A DNA stretch of 55,298 bases from Acidobacteriota bacterium (GTDB taxonomy: Bacteria > Acidobacteriota > Terriglobia > Bryobacterales > Bryobacteraceae): NCBI GenBank assembly GCA_016201205.1, contig JACQDF010000055.1:1-55298 (forward strand), read 5' to 3'. Position 1 is the stretch's first letter. Every line of letters starts with the position of its first letter. Shown one piece after another: positions 34,625-41,956 of this stretch. The translations under genes and the position numbers were made by a program. The notes under the pieces were generated by a model, which saw nothing but the letters and a program-made list of their open reading frames with translations, was not told the DNA's origin and did not search any database.

Positions 34625-36082
34625 ATGCAACGGCGAACCGCAATCAAGACCCTGGCAGGCTTCCCGGCCATCCTCTCCGCCCAAAACCGGCGCCCCAATG
34701 TGCTGTTCATCATGACTGACGACCAGCGCTGGGACGCGATGAGCTGTGCCGGCAATAAGATCCTGAAAACGCCCAACATGGACCGGCTGGCGGAAGGCGG
34801 CATCCGCTTCGCTCACGCATTCGCCAGCAACCCGCTCTGCTCGCCGAGCCGAGGCACCATCCTCACCGGGCTGTACTCGCATGCCCATGGAGTCACCACC
34901 AACGGCGGCCGGAGCCATTACCTGCGAGGCGATGTGCAGGGGTATCCGGCAATCCAGCAGCGTGCCGGCTACTACACCGCGATGGTCGGCAAATGGCACA
35001 TCGCTTCGATGCCCACCGGCTTCGACCACTGGTGCATCCTGCCCGGTCAGGGCGCTTACCACGATCCGCAGATGGTCAGCCCGAGCGGCCGCCTGCATTT
35101 TCGCGGTTATGTCGATGACATCATCGCGGATCAGGCCCTGGTGACGCTGGAAACCCGCCCGCGCAACCGCCCCTTCAGCATCATCTGCAACTTCAAGGCG
35201 CCGCACCGAGACTGGCGACCGGCGCAGCGCTTCGAGAAGGTTTACGACAACATCAGCATCCCCGAACCGCCGACCTTCCATACCTCGCTGGCCGATCGTC
35301 CTGACCCGATCCGCAACACCGACATGCAAGTCGGCGACATGCCGGACTTCTTCCAGCGCGGAGTGGACCGCAATCTTCCACCGGCGGAGCGCAAGAAGCT
35401 CAACTTCCAGTTGTTCTTGAAGAACTACTACCGAACCATTCTGGGCGTGGACGAAAACCTCGGCCGGATTCTCGACTACCTGGACCGGAATGGCCTGGCC
35501 GAAAACACGATCGTTGTCTACACCGGCGACAATGGCTTCTTCCTGGGCGAATACGGCATGTTCGACAAGCGCCTGATGTACGAGCCCTCGATTCGCATTC
35601 CGATGCTGATCCGCTATCCGGCCGGGTTCAAAGGGGGCCGTGTGGACAACGAGCACATGGCGTTAAACAATGATGTGGCTCACACCTTCATGGACTTTTG
35701 CGGGCTCAGCCTGCCGCCGCTGGCACGCAGCCACGGGATGAGCTGGCGGCCCATTCTGGAAGGCAAGGCCAAGTGGCGCGAGGACTGGCTGTACGAGAAC
35801 TTCGAGTACCCCGGCCCGCACTGCGCTCCCAAGGCGCGTGGAATCCGCACTCCCGAGTGGAAGCTCATTCATTACATTCAGCAGCCCGAGGCCTGGGAAA
35901 TGTTCCATCTGCCCAGCGACCCGGAGGAGCACAAGAACCTGGCCGGTTCCGGCGCTCACCGGGAGCAGTTGGAGAAGCTGCGCCGCCGCCTGGATCAGTT
36001 GCGCACTGAGACCGCCGACGACCGCAGCGAAGATCACACTCCCACCGAGCCATGCGAGAACCGCATGGGGCGGCCGGCGTAA
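34625..36082 (+). CDS. Exported sulfatase (formylglycine-dependent)
   Basis: 485-residue arylsulfatase-family hydrolase. The N-terminus QRRTAIKTLAGFPAILSAQ is a short twin-arginine-like or Sec signal. Metal-binding TDDQRW (31-36) is followed by the formylglycine motif LCSPSRGTILTG with Cys72 as the residue to be oxidised, then MVGKWHIA with the active-site lysine and histidine, and later VYTGDNGFFLGEYGMFDK. It would remove sulfate esters from glycans or similar compounds. ATG 34625 is chosen over an upstream reading because the -10 box lies at 34613. It needs an FGE enzyme; the FGE-like gene at 51745 may not be a true one. Confidence 0.9.
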   Translation: MQRRTAIKTLAGFPAILSAQNRRPNVLFIMTDDQRWDAMSCAGNKILKTPNMDRLAEGGIRFAHAFASNPLCSPSRGTILTGLYSHAHGVTTNGGRSHYLRGDVQGYPAIQQRAGYYTAMVGKWHIASMPTGFDHWCILPGQGAYHDPQMVSPSGRLHFRGYVDDIIADQALVTLETRPRNRPFSIICNFKAPHRDWRPAQRFEKVYDNISIPEPPTFHTSLADRPDPIRNTDMQVGDMPDFFQRGVDRNLPPAERKKLNFQLFLKNYYRTILGVDENLGRILDYLDRNGLAENTIVVYTGDNGFFLGEYGMFDKRLMYEPSIRIPMLIRYPAGFKGGRVDNEHMALNNDVAHTFMDFCGLSLPPLARSHGMSWRPILEGKAKWREDWLYENFEYPGPHCAPKARGIRTPEWKLIHYIQQPEAWEMFHLPSDPEEHKNLAGSGAHREQLEKLRRRLDQLRTETADDRSEDHTPTEPCENRMGRPA

Positions 36083-36141
36083 GCGAGCCGGTTCGAACCC
36101 CAGGCCGGTTTTCAACGGCGCCGCCTTTGTGCTTTCCGGTA

Positions 36142-36192
36142 AGAAAAAAAGCGAAAAAAACGCTTGTCAACGCACCAGAGTTTTGATAGCGT
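36142..36192 (+). promoter_or_regulatory. Predicted promoter with A-tract UP element before the DksA-like gene
   Basis: A run of A-tracts (36141-36160) directly precedes TTGTCA (36164-36169), a 17-bp spacer, and TAGCGT (36187-36192). The A-tracts fit an UP element, so a fairly strong promoter is likely. Confidence 0.55.
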
Positions 36193-36230
36193 TTTCGGAA
36201 ACAATAAAGCTCTTTGGCAAAGGAGCCGAT

Positions 36231-36380
36231 ATGTACTCGATTGAGCGCGGCTGCTGTTGGCGGCTCAACACGGTTGCCCCGCTTGCGGGTAACCGGATCA
36301 AGCAACCCAAGGAAATGGCGCGCTATGAGAAAAACGAGAGGTGTGGCTCCAGCCGCAAACGGCGCAACAGCCAGGCGTAA
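36231..36380 (+). CDS. Possible leader ORF overlapping the DksA-like gene
   Basis: A 49-residue frame with the best ribosome binding site of the region (aaaggag, 5 bp before ATG 36231). The peptide MYSIERGCCWRLNTVAPLAG is basic and Cys-rich and resembles no known family. It runs 56 bp into the DksA-like gene in another frame. Its role could be to regulate translation of the gene behind it; it may also be chance. Confidence 0.35.
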   Translation: MYSIERGCCWRLNTVAPLAGNRIKQPKEMARYEKNERCGSSRKRRNSQA

Positions 36381-36738
36381 CTACCGGCAGATGCTGCTGG
36401 ACAAGCGGCACGAGGCGCTGGCCAACCTCGGCATCAAGTTCGACACCGTGGCCAAGCTGGGACGCGTCGCCGAGGAGGATCAGGCACAGATCTCGCACGA
36501 CGAGTTCGTCAACCTGCGCCTGAACAAGCTGGATTACGACAAACTGAAGCTCGTCAATGAAGCGTTGGACCGGCTCGAGACCGGCGAATACGGCGTCTGC
36601 GAGCGCTGCGAGGAGCCGATTCCGCCCAAGCGGCTCGAGGCCGTCCCGTGGGCGAAATACTGCGTCCACTGCCAGGAGGAACTGGCGCGAGACTATCAGG
36701 AAGAGGAAGAGCCCGCGCTGCTGGCTCGAACCTGGTAG
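36325..36738 (+). CDS. DksA/TraR-type zinc-finger protein
   Basis: 137-residue protein of the DksA/TraR family, which binds RNA polymerase through the secondary channel and alters transcription. It has a coiled-coil part (RQMLLDKRHEALANLGIKFD to KLVNEALDRLETGEYG) and the four-cysteine zinc finger CERCEEPIPP...YCVHCQ. ATG 36325 is chosen; a TTG at 36214 would add 37 residues unlike the family. The start has only a weak aagga sequence, so translation may depend on the upstream leader ORF. Confidence 0.87.
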   Translation: MRKTRGVAPAANGATARRNYRQMLLDKRHEALANLGIKFDTVAKLGRVAEEDQAQISHDEFVNLRLNKLDYDKLKLVNEALDRLETGEYGVCERCEEPIPPKRLEAVPWAKYCVHCQEELARDYQEEEEPALLARTW

Positions 36739-36761
36739 CCGGGCCTTGCGGGAACAATAGC

Positions 36762-38135
36762 TCAGCTCCCATCAGCGGCGATGTCCAGATAGCGAGCCAC
36801 GGCTTCCATGCCGCGGTAGAAATTCGGCAGGTAGAGCTTCTCGTTCGGAGCGTGCAGGTTGTCATCCGGAAGGCCGAAGCCCATCATCACGCTGGGAATG
36901 CCGAGGTGCTTGTCGAAATGGCCGACGATGGGGATTGATCCCCCTGAGCGGATGTACACCGTCTCGTTGCCGAAGATCTCCGTCATGGCTCGAGCGGCGG
37001 CGCGCAGAAAGCGGTTCTCCGGATTCACCATCGAGGGGGCGGCGCCGTGGATCAGCCTGAACTCGGCGGTGACGCCGCGAGGGCAGGTCTTGGCGACGGC
37101 TTTTCGAATCTGCTCGATCGCTTCCTCCGGTTGCTGATCCGGGACCAGGCGCGTCGAGATCTTCGCCACCGCCTGCGCCGGGATCACCGTCTTGGCGCCT
37201 TCGCCGGTGAATCCGCCGCGGACGCCATGCACTTCCAGCGTGGGCCGCGCCCACAGCCGCTCAAACAGCGGATACTCGGCCTCGCCGGTGAGCTCTTGGG
37301 CGCCCATTTCTTCCATGCGATACTTCTCTTCGTCGAACGGCAGCCGCGCCCAGGCCGCGCGCTCGGCGGCCGCCGGCGGCCGCACACGATCGCAGAAACC
37401 CGGGATGCGGATGTGGCCGTCTCGATCCTTCAGCGCGCAGAGGATCTCGGCGATCGCCATCAGCGGATTCGGCGCCGCGCCTCCGTAGATGCCGGAATGC
37501 AGGTCCTGGCGAGCGCCTTTGACGATCAGCTCACCATAGACGATGCCTCGCAGGCCAATGCACAGCGTCGGCAGCTCCGGTGCAAACATCTCGGTGTCGC
37601 AGATGACGGCGGCATCGGACTGGAGGCGCGGCGGTCTCTTCGCGACGTAGCTCTCGATGTGCTCACCGCCGACTTCCTCTTCTCCTTCGATCAGGAAGCG
37701 CACATTCAGCGGCAGGGAGCCGCGCATCGCCATTACGCCCTCGATCGCCTTGATCAAGATCAGCGTCAGCCCTTTATCATCCGCAGCGCCGCGGGCGTAG
37801 ATATTGTCGCCCCGGATCGTGGGCTCGAACGGCGGCGACATCCATTCGTTCAACGGCTCGGGCGGCTGGACGTCATAGTGTCCGTAGAACAGCAGCGTTG
37901 GCTTGCCGGCCGCGCCGAGCCATTCGCCATAGACCAGCGGGTTCCCTTCCCCTTCGATCAGCTCGACGCCATTTAAGCCCGCTTTGCGCAACTGCGCTGC
38001 AACAAATTCCGCCGCGCGGCGGATGTCGGGTTTGTGCTCGGAGAGCGTGCTGATGCTCGGGATGCGGAGGAACTCCTTGAGTTCTTCCAGGCAACGCTCG
38101 CGGTTCTGCTGGAAATAGTTCATAGGCTTATCCAC
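36762..38135 (-). CDS. M20-family dipeptidase
   Basis: 457-residue zinc metallopeptidase of the M20 family (ArgE/DapE/CPG2-like). Metal and catalytic positions are visible in FYGHYDVQP (His and Asp), RGAADDKG, IEGEEEVGGEH (catalytic Glu pair) and VICDTEM. The dimerisation domain lies at about 190-300. It probably cleaves dipeptides in the cytoplasm. ATG at 38135 or the ATG four codons later both fit. It is convergent with the DksA-like gene. Confidence 0.9.
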   Translation of the reverse strand: MDKPMNYFQQNRERCLEELKEFLRIPSISTLSEHKPDIRRAAEFVAAQLRKAGLNGVELIEGEGNPLVYGEWLGAAGKPTLLFYGHYDVQPPEPLNEWMSPPFEPTIRGDNIYARGAADDKGLTLILIKAIEGVMAMRGSLPLNVRFLIEGEEEVGGEHIESYVAKRPPRLQSDAAVICDTEMFAPELPTLCIGLRGIVYGELIVKGARQDLHSGIYGGAAPNPLMAIAEILCALKDRDGHIRIPGFCDRVRPPAAAERAAWARLPFDEEKYRMEEMGAQELTGEAEYPLFERLWARPTLEVHGVRGGFTGEGAKTVIPAQAVAKISTRLVPDQQPEEAIEQIRKAVAKTCPRGVTAEFRLIHGAAPSMVNPENRFLRAAARAMTEIFGNETVYIRSGGSIPIVGHFDKHLGIPSVMMGFGLPDDNLHAPNEKLYLPNFYRGMEAVARYLDIAADGS

Positions 38136-38148
38136 TTATGATGCCACG

Positions 38149-39084
38149 TCATCGGATCAGGCTCGTCCGCGGGTAGTAGTGTTCGAGGATCGAGCGGAAA
38201 TCCAGGCCCGCTTCGGCCATGGCGATTGCGCCACGCTGGCACATCCCAATGCCGTGGCCGTGCCCCTTACCGTGAAGAATCACCGCGCCACCGCGCCGCT
38301 CGATTGTGAACTGATTCGATGCGACACGGTTCCAGCCGAAGCGCCGGGCCAGATCGAGGCGCGCTGCCTCCGAGTCCGGCGGTTCTTCGCCGGCGGGCAG
38401 CTCAAAGGTCCAGGCGTGGGGGCTGCGCAGGCACTCTTCGCACCGCACTCGGAAATAGGGATACGCTGACGCATTCGCGGCCGCCCGTGTCTCCCCGCCA
38501 CAGCTTCGAAAATACATCGCGCCGAAAACGCGACCCTGGTAAGCCAGCACCAGGCCGCGTGTCGCGGCATCCTCGGGGCCCGGATCTTTCAGCAACTGAC
38601 AGTGCGTCGTATCACAGAAATCAAAACCGCCATGCCGGCGGCTGGTGGCGGCGTAGTACGATCGCGCGGCGATGGCTTGCGCTTTGTGCGCTTCCGCAGG
38701 CCCCGATGGCATTTCCGCGGCGGCGACAGAAGCGACTGCGGTTTCCAGATCCATCCGAATGACGGGCGTCAGCGTGCCGGCCGTGGCCGTCACTTCCAGC
38801 TCACCAAGATACTGGCGCTCGATCTTGCCCGGGACACTGATAGTGATCCGCGGGCCGGCCAGGATGCGCCGGGTTCGTGACTCCCGCCCGCCGAACCGGC
38901 AGAGGACTTCATCGCCGGCGGCAATCAATTCCACCGGCTGTTGAGGGGCAAGCCGCTCGACGCCGATTTGCCATTCGAAGGCGGAGACCAGCAGCCGCTT
39001 CGGCTGAAACAGCGCCAGCACACCGACGCGAATCCCGGCGGCGGGGGCCGTCGCGGCCAGTGCAACCAGCAGAATCGCCTTCAT
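38149..39084 (-). CDS. SpoIID/LytB-domain protein
   Basis: 311 residues, with a signal peptide (about 1-16) followed by an N-terminal domain and the SpoIID domain. Diagnostic are MDLETAVASVAAAEMPSGPA (with the catalytic-type Glu), EAHKAQAIAARSYYAATSRR and the cysteine pair in FDFCDTTHCQ. The C-terminal motif is GHGHGIGMCQRGAIAMA. In spore formers SpoIID is a lytic transglycosylase that trims peptidoglycan; non-sporulating bacteria also carry it for wall remodelling. It overlaps the YgfZ-like gene by four bases (ATGA), so the two are cotranscribed. Confidence 0.88.
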   Translation of the reverse strand: MKAILLVALAATAPAAGIRVGVLALFQPKRLLVSAFEWQIGVERLAPQQPVELIAAGDEVLCRFGGRESRTRRILAGPRITISVPGKIERQYLGELEVTATAGTLTPVIRMDLETAVASVAAAEMPSGPAEAHKAQAIAARSYYAATSRRHGGFDFCDTTHCQLLKDPGPEDAATRGLVLAYQGRVFGAMYFRSCGGETRAAANASAYPYFRVRCEECLRSPHAWTFELPAGEEPPDSEAARLDLARRFGWNRVASNQFTIERRGGAVILHGKGHGHGIGMCQRGAIAMAEAGLDFRSILEHYYPRTSLIR

Positions 39085-39983
39085 GACCCTTTCGCGGCGG
39101 CGACTTCCGCCGCTCGGCCGCTCACGATGAGCTTCGTTTGCGGCCTGGCGTGCTCCGCCCGGATGTAGGCGAACGCAACCACGCTGCCGAGCGCTGGCGA
39201 ATACGCAGCCGACATCGTTTCGCCAACCGCGGCTTCGCCCGCCATCACCGGCGTGCCCGGAGGAGGTGGCTGCTCCGCCTGGATGGAAAGCGGCACAAGC
39301 AGGCGATGCACCTGGCCTCTCGAGCGAATGCGCTCGACGATCTCCTGGCCCAGATAGCAGCCTTTGTTGAAGTGCACGGCGTCGAGAAGCTGCGTCTCCT
39401 GCACCAGGTGCTTGTCGGTGATGTCGGCGCCGTAGCGTGGATGGAAGCGCTCGAGCCGCACGATGTTCTGCTCTTCCGGGCCGGCAGGGACGGCTCCGCC
39501 CGCTTCGAGCCTCGCCGCCAGATCCGCTTTGGCGGCGCGCGGGGCATAGAGGCGGAATCCGGCCGCGCCCGTGGCGGTGAACGGCGCCAACGTGCAGTCC
39601 TTCAATTGCTCGCGCAGGGCAGCCGCCCGCGGCCCCTCGAGGCCGATCGCCGCCGTGTCCTGGCGCGCGTCTTCAAGTGTCACATCGTCCGCGATGATGT
39701 ACTTGTCCAGGTGTTGGAAGAGCGGCTCATGCATTTCCGGCTCCGTATCCAGCAGGAAATGATCCTCGAGGCACAGGATCTGCACATCGCTGAGGATGCG
39801 CCCCTGCGCATTGAGAAAAAATGCGTAGAGTCCTTCGCCGGGCCTCAACTGCTCGATGTGGTTCGTGGTCATGGCGTGCAGCAGGCGGGCGCGATCCTGG
39901 CCGCGCGCGCGAAACCGCCCGCGAGCGTCCAGATCGAGCCAGGCCACGCCTTCGCGCAACGCCGTGTACCCGGAAGCCGCCAT
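39081..39983 (-). CDS. ygfZ: YgfZ/GcvT-fold tetrahydrofolate-binding protein
   Basis: 300-residue folate-binding protein involved in iron-sulfur cluster assembly or repair in other bacteria. It has the GcvT-like N-terminus (ARGQDRARLLHAMTTNHIEQ, LRPGEGLYAFFLNAQGRILS) and the YgfZ signature KGCYLGQEIVERI with its conserved cysteine. The start ATG 39983 is 6 bp after a TATACT box on the same strand and has no Shine-Dalgarno sequence. It precedes the SpoIID gene in one operon. Confidence 0.87.
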   Translation of the reverse strand: MAASGYTALREGVAWLDLDARGRFRARGQDRARLLHAMTTNHIEQLRPGEGLYAFFLNAQGRILSDVQILCLEDHFLLDTEPEMHEPLFQHLDKYIIADDVTLEDARQDTAAIGLEGPRAAALREQLKDCTLAPFTATGAAGFRLYAPRAAKADLAARLEAGGAVPAGPEEQNIVRLERFHPRYGADITDKHLVQETQLLDAVHFNKGCYLGQEIVERIRSRGQVHRLLVPLSIQAEQPPPPGTPVMAGEAAVGETMSAAYSPALGSVVAFAYIRAEHARPQTKLIVSGRAAEVAAAKGS

Positions 39984-39989
39984 AATCGA

Positions 39990-39997
39990 AGTATAGC
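39990..39997. promoter_or_regulatory. Overlapping divergent -10 boxes
   Basis: On the minus strand TATACT (39990-39995) ends 6 bp before the YgfZ ATG. On the plus strand TATAGC (39992-39997) ends 9 bp before the MBL hydrolase ATG. The two boxes share the same TATA bases, so one site may fire in both directions. No clear -35 hexamers are seen. Confidence 0.4.
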
Positions 39998-40006
39998 CAC
40001 CTGCCT

Positions 40007-40630
40007 ATGATTCACGAGATTCTGCCCGTCGGGATGCTGCAATGCAACTGCTCGATCTTCGGGGACGAAACCACGAGCGAGGCCATCGTCGTGGACCCGG
40101 GCGACCAGATCGAGCAGATCCTCGCCATCGTCCGCAAACACGGCCTCAAGGTGAAGGCGATCGTCATCACGCACGCACACATCGATCACATCGGCGGCGC
40201 ACAGAAGCTCAAAGCAGCCACCGGCGCGCAGGTCTGGATGAATGAGCAGGACCAGGAGCTATACGACGGGCTGGACATGCAGGCGGCCTGGCTCGGCATT
40301 CGCGCCCCGGAGCGAACCGAGATCGATCACGCGGCAAAGGAAGGCGACAAGCTGGTTCTGGACGCGGCGGAATTCCACGTCCTCCACACGCCAGGGCACA
40401 CGCAGGGGAGCCTGTGCCTGTGGATCCCGCGTGAGAACAAACTGGTGGCCGGTGATACGCTGTTTCGCGAAAGCATCGGCCGTACCGATCTGCCGGGCGG
40501 CGATTTTCGCAAGATTCTGTCGTCGATTCACACCAAGCTGTTCGCGCTGCCGGAGGAGGCGGTGGTCGTTCCCGGCCACGGGTCGAATACCACCATCGGC
40601 CACGAGAAGGAGTTTAATCCGTTCGTCTGA
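40007..40630 (+). CDS. MBL-fold hydrolase (glyoxalase II-like)
   Basis: 207-residue metallo-beta-lactamase-fold enzyme with the metal motif THAHIDHIGG (HxHxDH), a second histidine in HTPGHTQGS, the bridging Asp in AGDTLF and the last His in VVPGHGSNTTIG. Its size and the ends MLQCNCSIFGDE and FNPFV fit the GloB-like hydrolase group acting on thioesters. It starts 24 bp from the divergent YgfZ gene. Confidence 0.9.
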   Translation: MIHEILPVGMLQCNCSIFGDETTSEAIVVDPGDQIEQILAIVRKHGLKVKAIVITHAHIDHIGGAQKLKAATGAQVWMNEQDQELYDGLDMQAAWLGIRAPERTEIDHAAKEGDKLVLDAAEFHVLHTPGHTQGSLCLWIPRENKLVAGDTLFRESIGRTDLPGGDFRKILSSIHTKLFALPEEAVVVPGHGSNTTIGHEKEFNPFV

Positions 40631-40983
40631 GGAACGCGACGCGTCGCGGGCGCGGTCCGTTGTTCGCGAGTTTCTAAACAGCATGTCGGCGGCGACGCTC
40701 AAGTTGGCGCGCTCAGCCAGACGGAAGCGACGGAGGATCTTGACGTCCAAGCCGCGGAAGCCGTCGGCGCGGAGGGAGCCGAGCCGGGCGGGGAAGACGC
40801 GCTGGTGAAACCAACTGCCCGCGAAGGGCGATAAGGCCGCGCGCCTCGTGACCGAGGTCGTCGTGACCGGCATCGAGAAGCTGGACCGGCCGCCAAAGGC
40901 CGTTCTGGCGCAGCCCGAAACCCCGGACGTTGCCCTTCTAAGGGCACCCGGTGCGTGCCCCGCGTGAAGCGGGAGGATCTCTC
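40631..40983. other. Degenerate stretch with a TonB-receptor C-terminal relic
   Basis: On the minus strand, about 40670-40820, one frame reads GSWFHQRVFPARLGSLRADG and FRGLDVKILRRFRLAERANL, similar to the end of Oar-like receptors (WFN..F, GT.G..G.NA.RGP, FKRF...). No other part of such a receptor is present. The rest of the stretch holds nothing recognisable. Confidence 0.4.
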
Positions 40984-41334
40984 TCAGGCAGAGATCGGCA
41001 GCGAGCGGGGAACGCATTTCGAGAAGCGGTCGTCGAGTTCCGCATCGCCACTCAAGAACGCGCGCCGCGGACGTGGTGGGATTGGTGACACACCCAGGAT
41101 GGTATGCCAGTACTGCCAAGACTGAAGATCGAAGAGGCCGATTGGAACGGCTCGCAAAGCGGCTCGCAATTGATCGTCGGACACATGCCGGCGAATCCGT
41201 GAAAGCGCCTCCTCGGTAGCATAAGCCATTGCATAGGGAAGGAAGAATTCAAGATCGGCCTTCGCTTGAGAACGCGCGGGTTCCCACCAAACGGTCTGGT
41301 CTACCACGGGGTGCAAGTCCAACGGCGTCATCAT
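40984..41334 (-). CDS. Small protein encoded beside an AbiEii-like gene
   Basis: 116 residues without a named domain. It is acidic and aromatic in the middle (WWEPARSQAKADLEFFLPYA, MAYATEEALSRIRRHVSDDQ). Its ATG overlaps the stop of the nucleotidyltransferase frame (ATGA, 41331-41334), so it was the second gene of that operon. From memory of gene neighbourhoods, proteins of this kind are often found with AbiEii-type nucleotidyltransferases; a role in a toxin-antitoxin pair is only inferred. Confidence 0.5.
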   Translation of the reverse strand: MMTPLDLHPVVDQTVWWEPARSQAKADLEFFLPYAMAYATEEALSRIRRHVSDDQLRAALRAVPIGLFDLQSWQYWHTILGVSPIPPRPRRAFLSGDAELDDRFSKCVPRSLPISA

Positions 41335-41899
41335 TGCGCCAATCCTACCTCTCCTATTGTCCCGCGCGAGGGGAGCGCAGGCAAGCTATCCAAGCGCACG
41401 GAGGCAACCGCGTTCTGGATGGTTCGTTTTGCAGCCGGAGACAATTGATCGCCCTTCAGATCGTCGAAAAATCCGAGTGCTCGCACGGCGACCACAGGAT
41501 TGAATTGCTTTCCATAGATCGTCTGACCCGCCGACAGAAGCCTTTCCAGAGTCTGACCGGCACCGAGCAGGGCCGCTGTATCCAGGTAGTCCTTCGCCTC
41601 CCCTCGACTCGTGCTAGCGGTAAGTCTCCAAAGAACGAGACCTGGGCTTGTCCCTTCGCAAAAGGGACTACGCAACTCAGCGTGTTTTCAGACGACTGGG
41701 TAATGCGGCCCGAGTGAAGAAAGCCAAGACCGGCCTGAAGCTGATTTGGATCGAAGGCTTGCGATGAAAAGAAGTCGAAATCAACCGATTCACGGTGGCC
41801 CAACTGAATCGCCAACGCGGTTCCTCCGTACAGCGTGAAGCGTGCGGGGACAGCGGCGAGCATTGGCCACAATTCCCGCTGCCCTTGGGGCTCGATCAT
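41331..41899 (-). pseudogene. AbiEii/DUF1814-type nucleotidyltransferase, frameshifted
   Basis: The N-terminal frame (ATG 41899) shows the nucleotidyltransferase core: RFTLYGGTALAIQLGHRESV followed by DFDFFSSQAFDP, with the GG and DFDFF motifs. After GDLPLARV the frame is lost. A second frame continues EAKDYLDTAALLGAGQTLER through FNPVVAVRALGFFDD to the stop at 41331. About 30-35 codons normally found between the two parts are missing, so a deletion caused the frameshift (near 41600-41612). It was the toxin-type half of a two-gene unit. Confidence 0.72.
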
Positions 41900-41956
41900 G
41901 AAGCTGGTTAGTTCGCCTCGACGTGCAACCGATCTTGGGGGACAGTATATACTAAT

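Noticed and set aside
36082-36110. GGTTCGAACC after the sulfatase as a tRNA T-arm
   Set aside because: It is a simple 10-bp palindrome; the flanking bases do not form a T-stem or acceptor on either strand.
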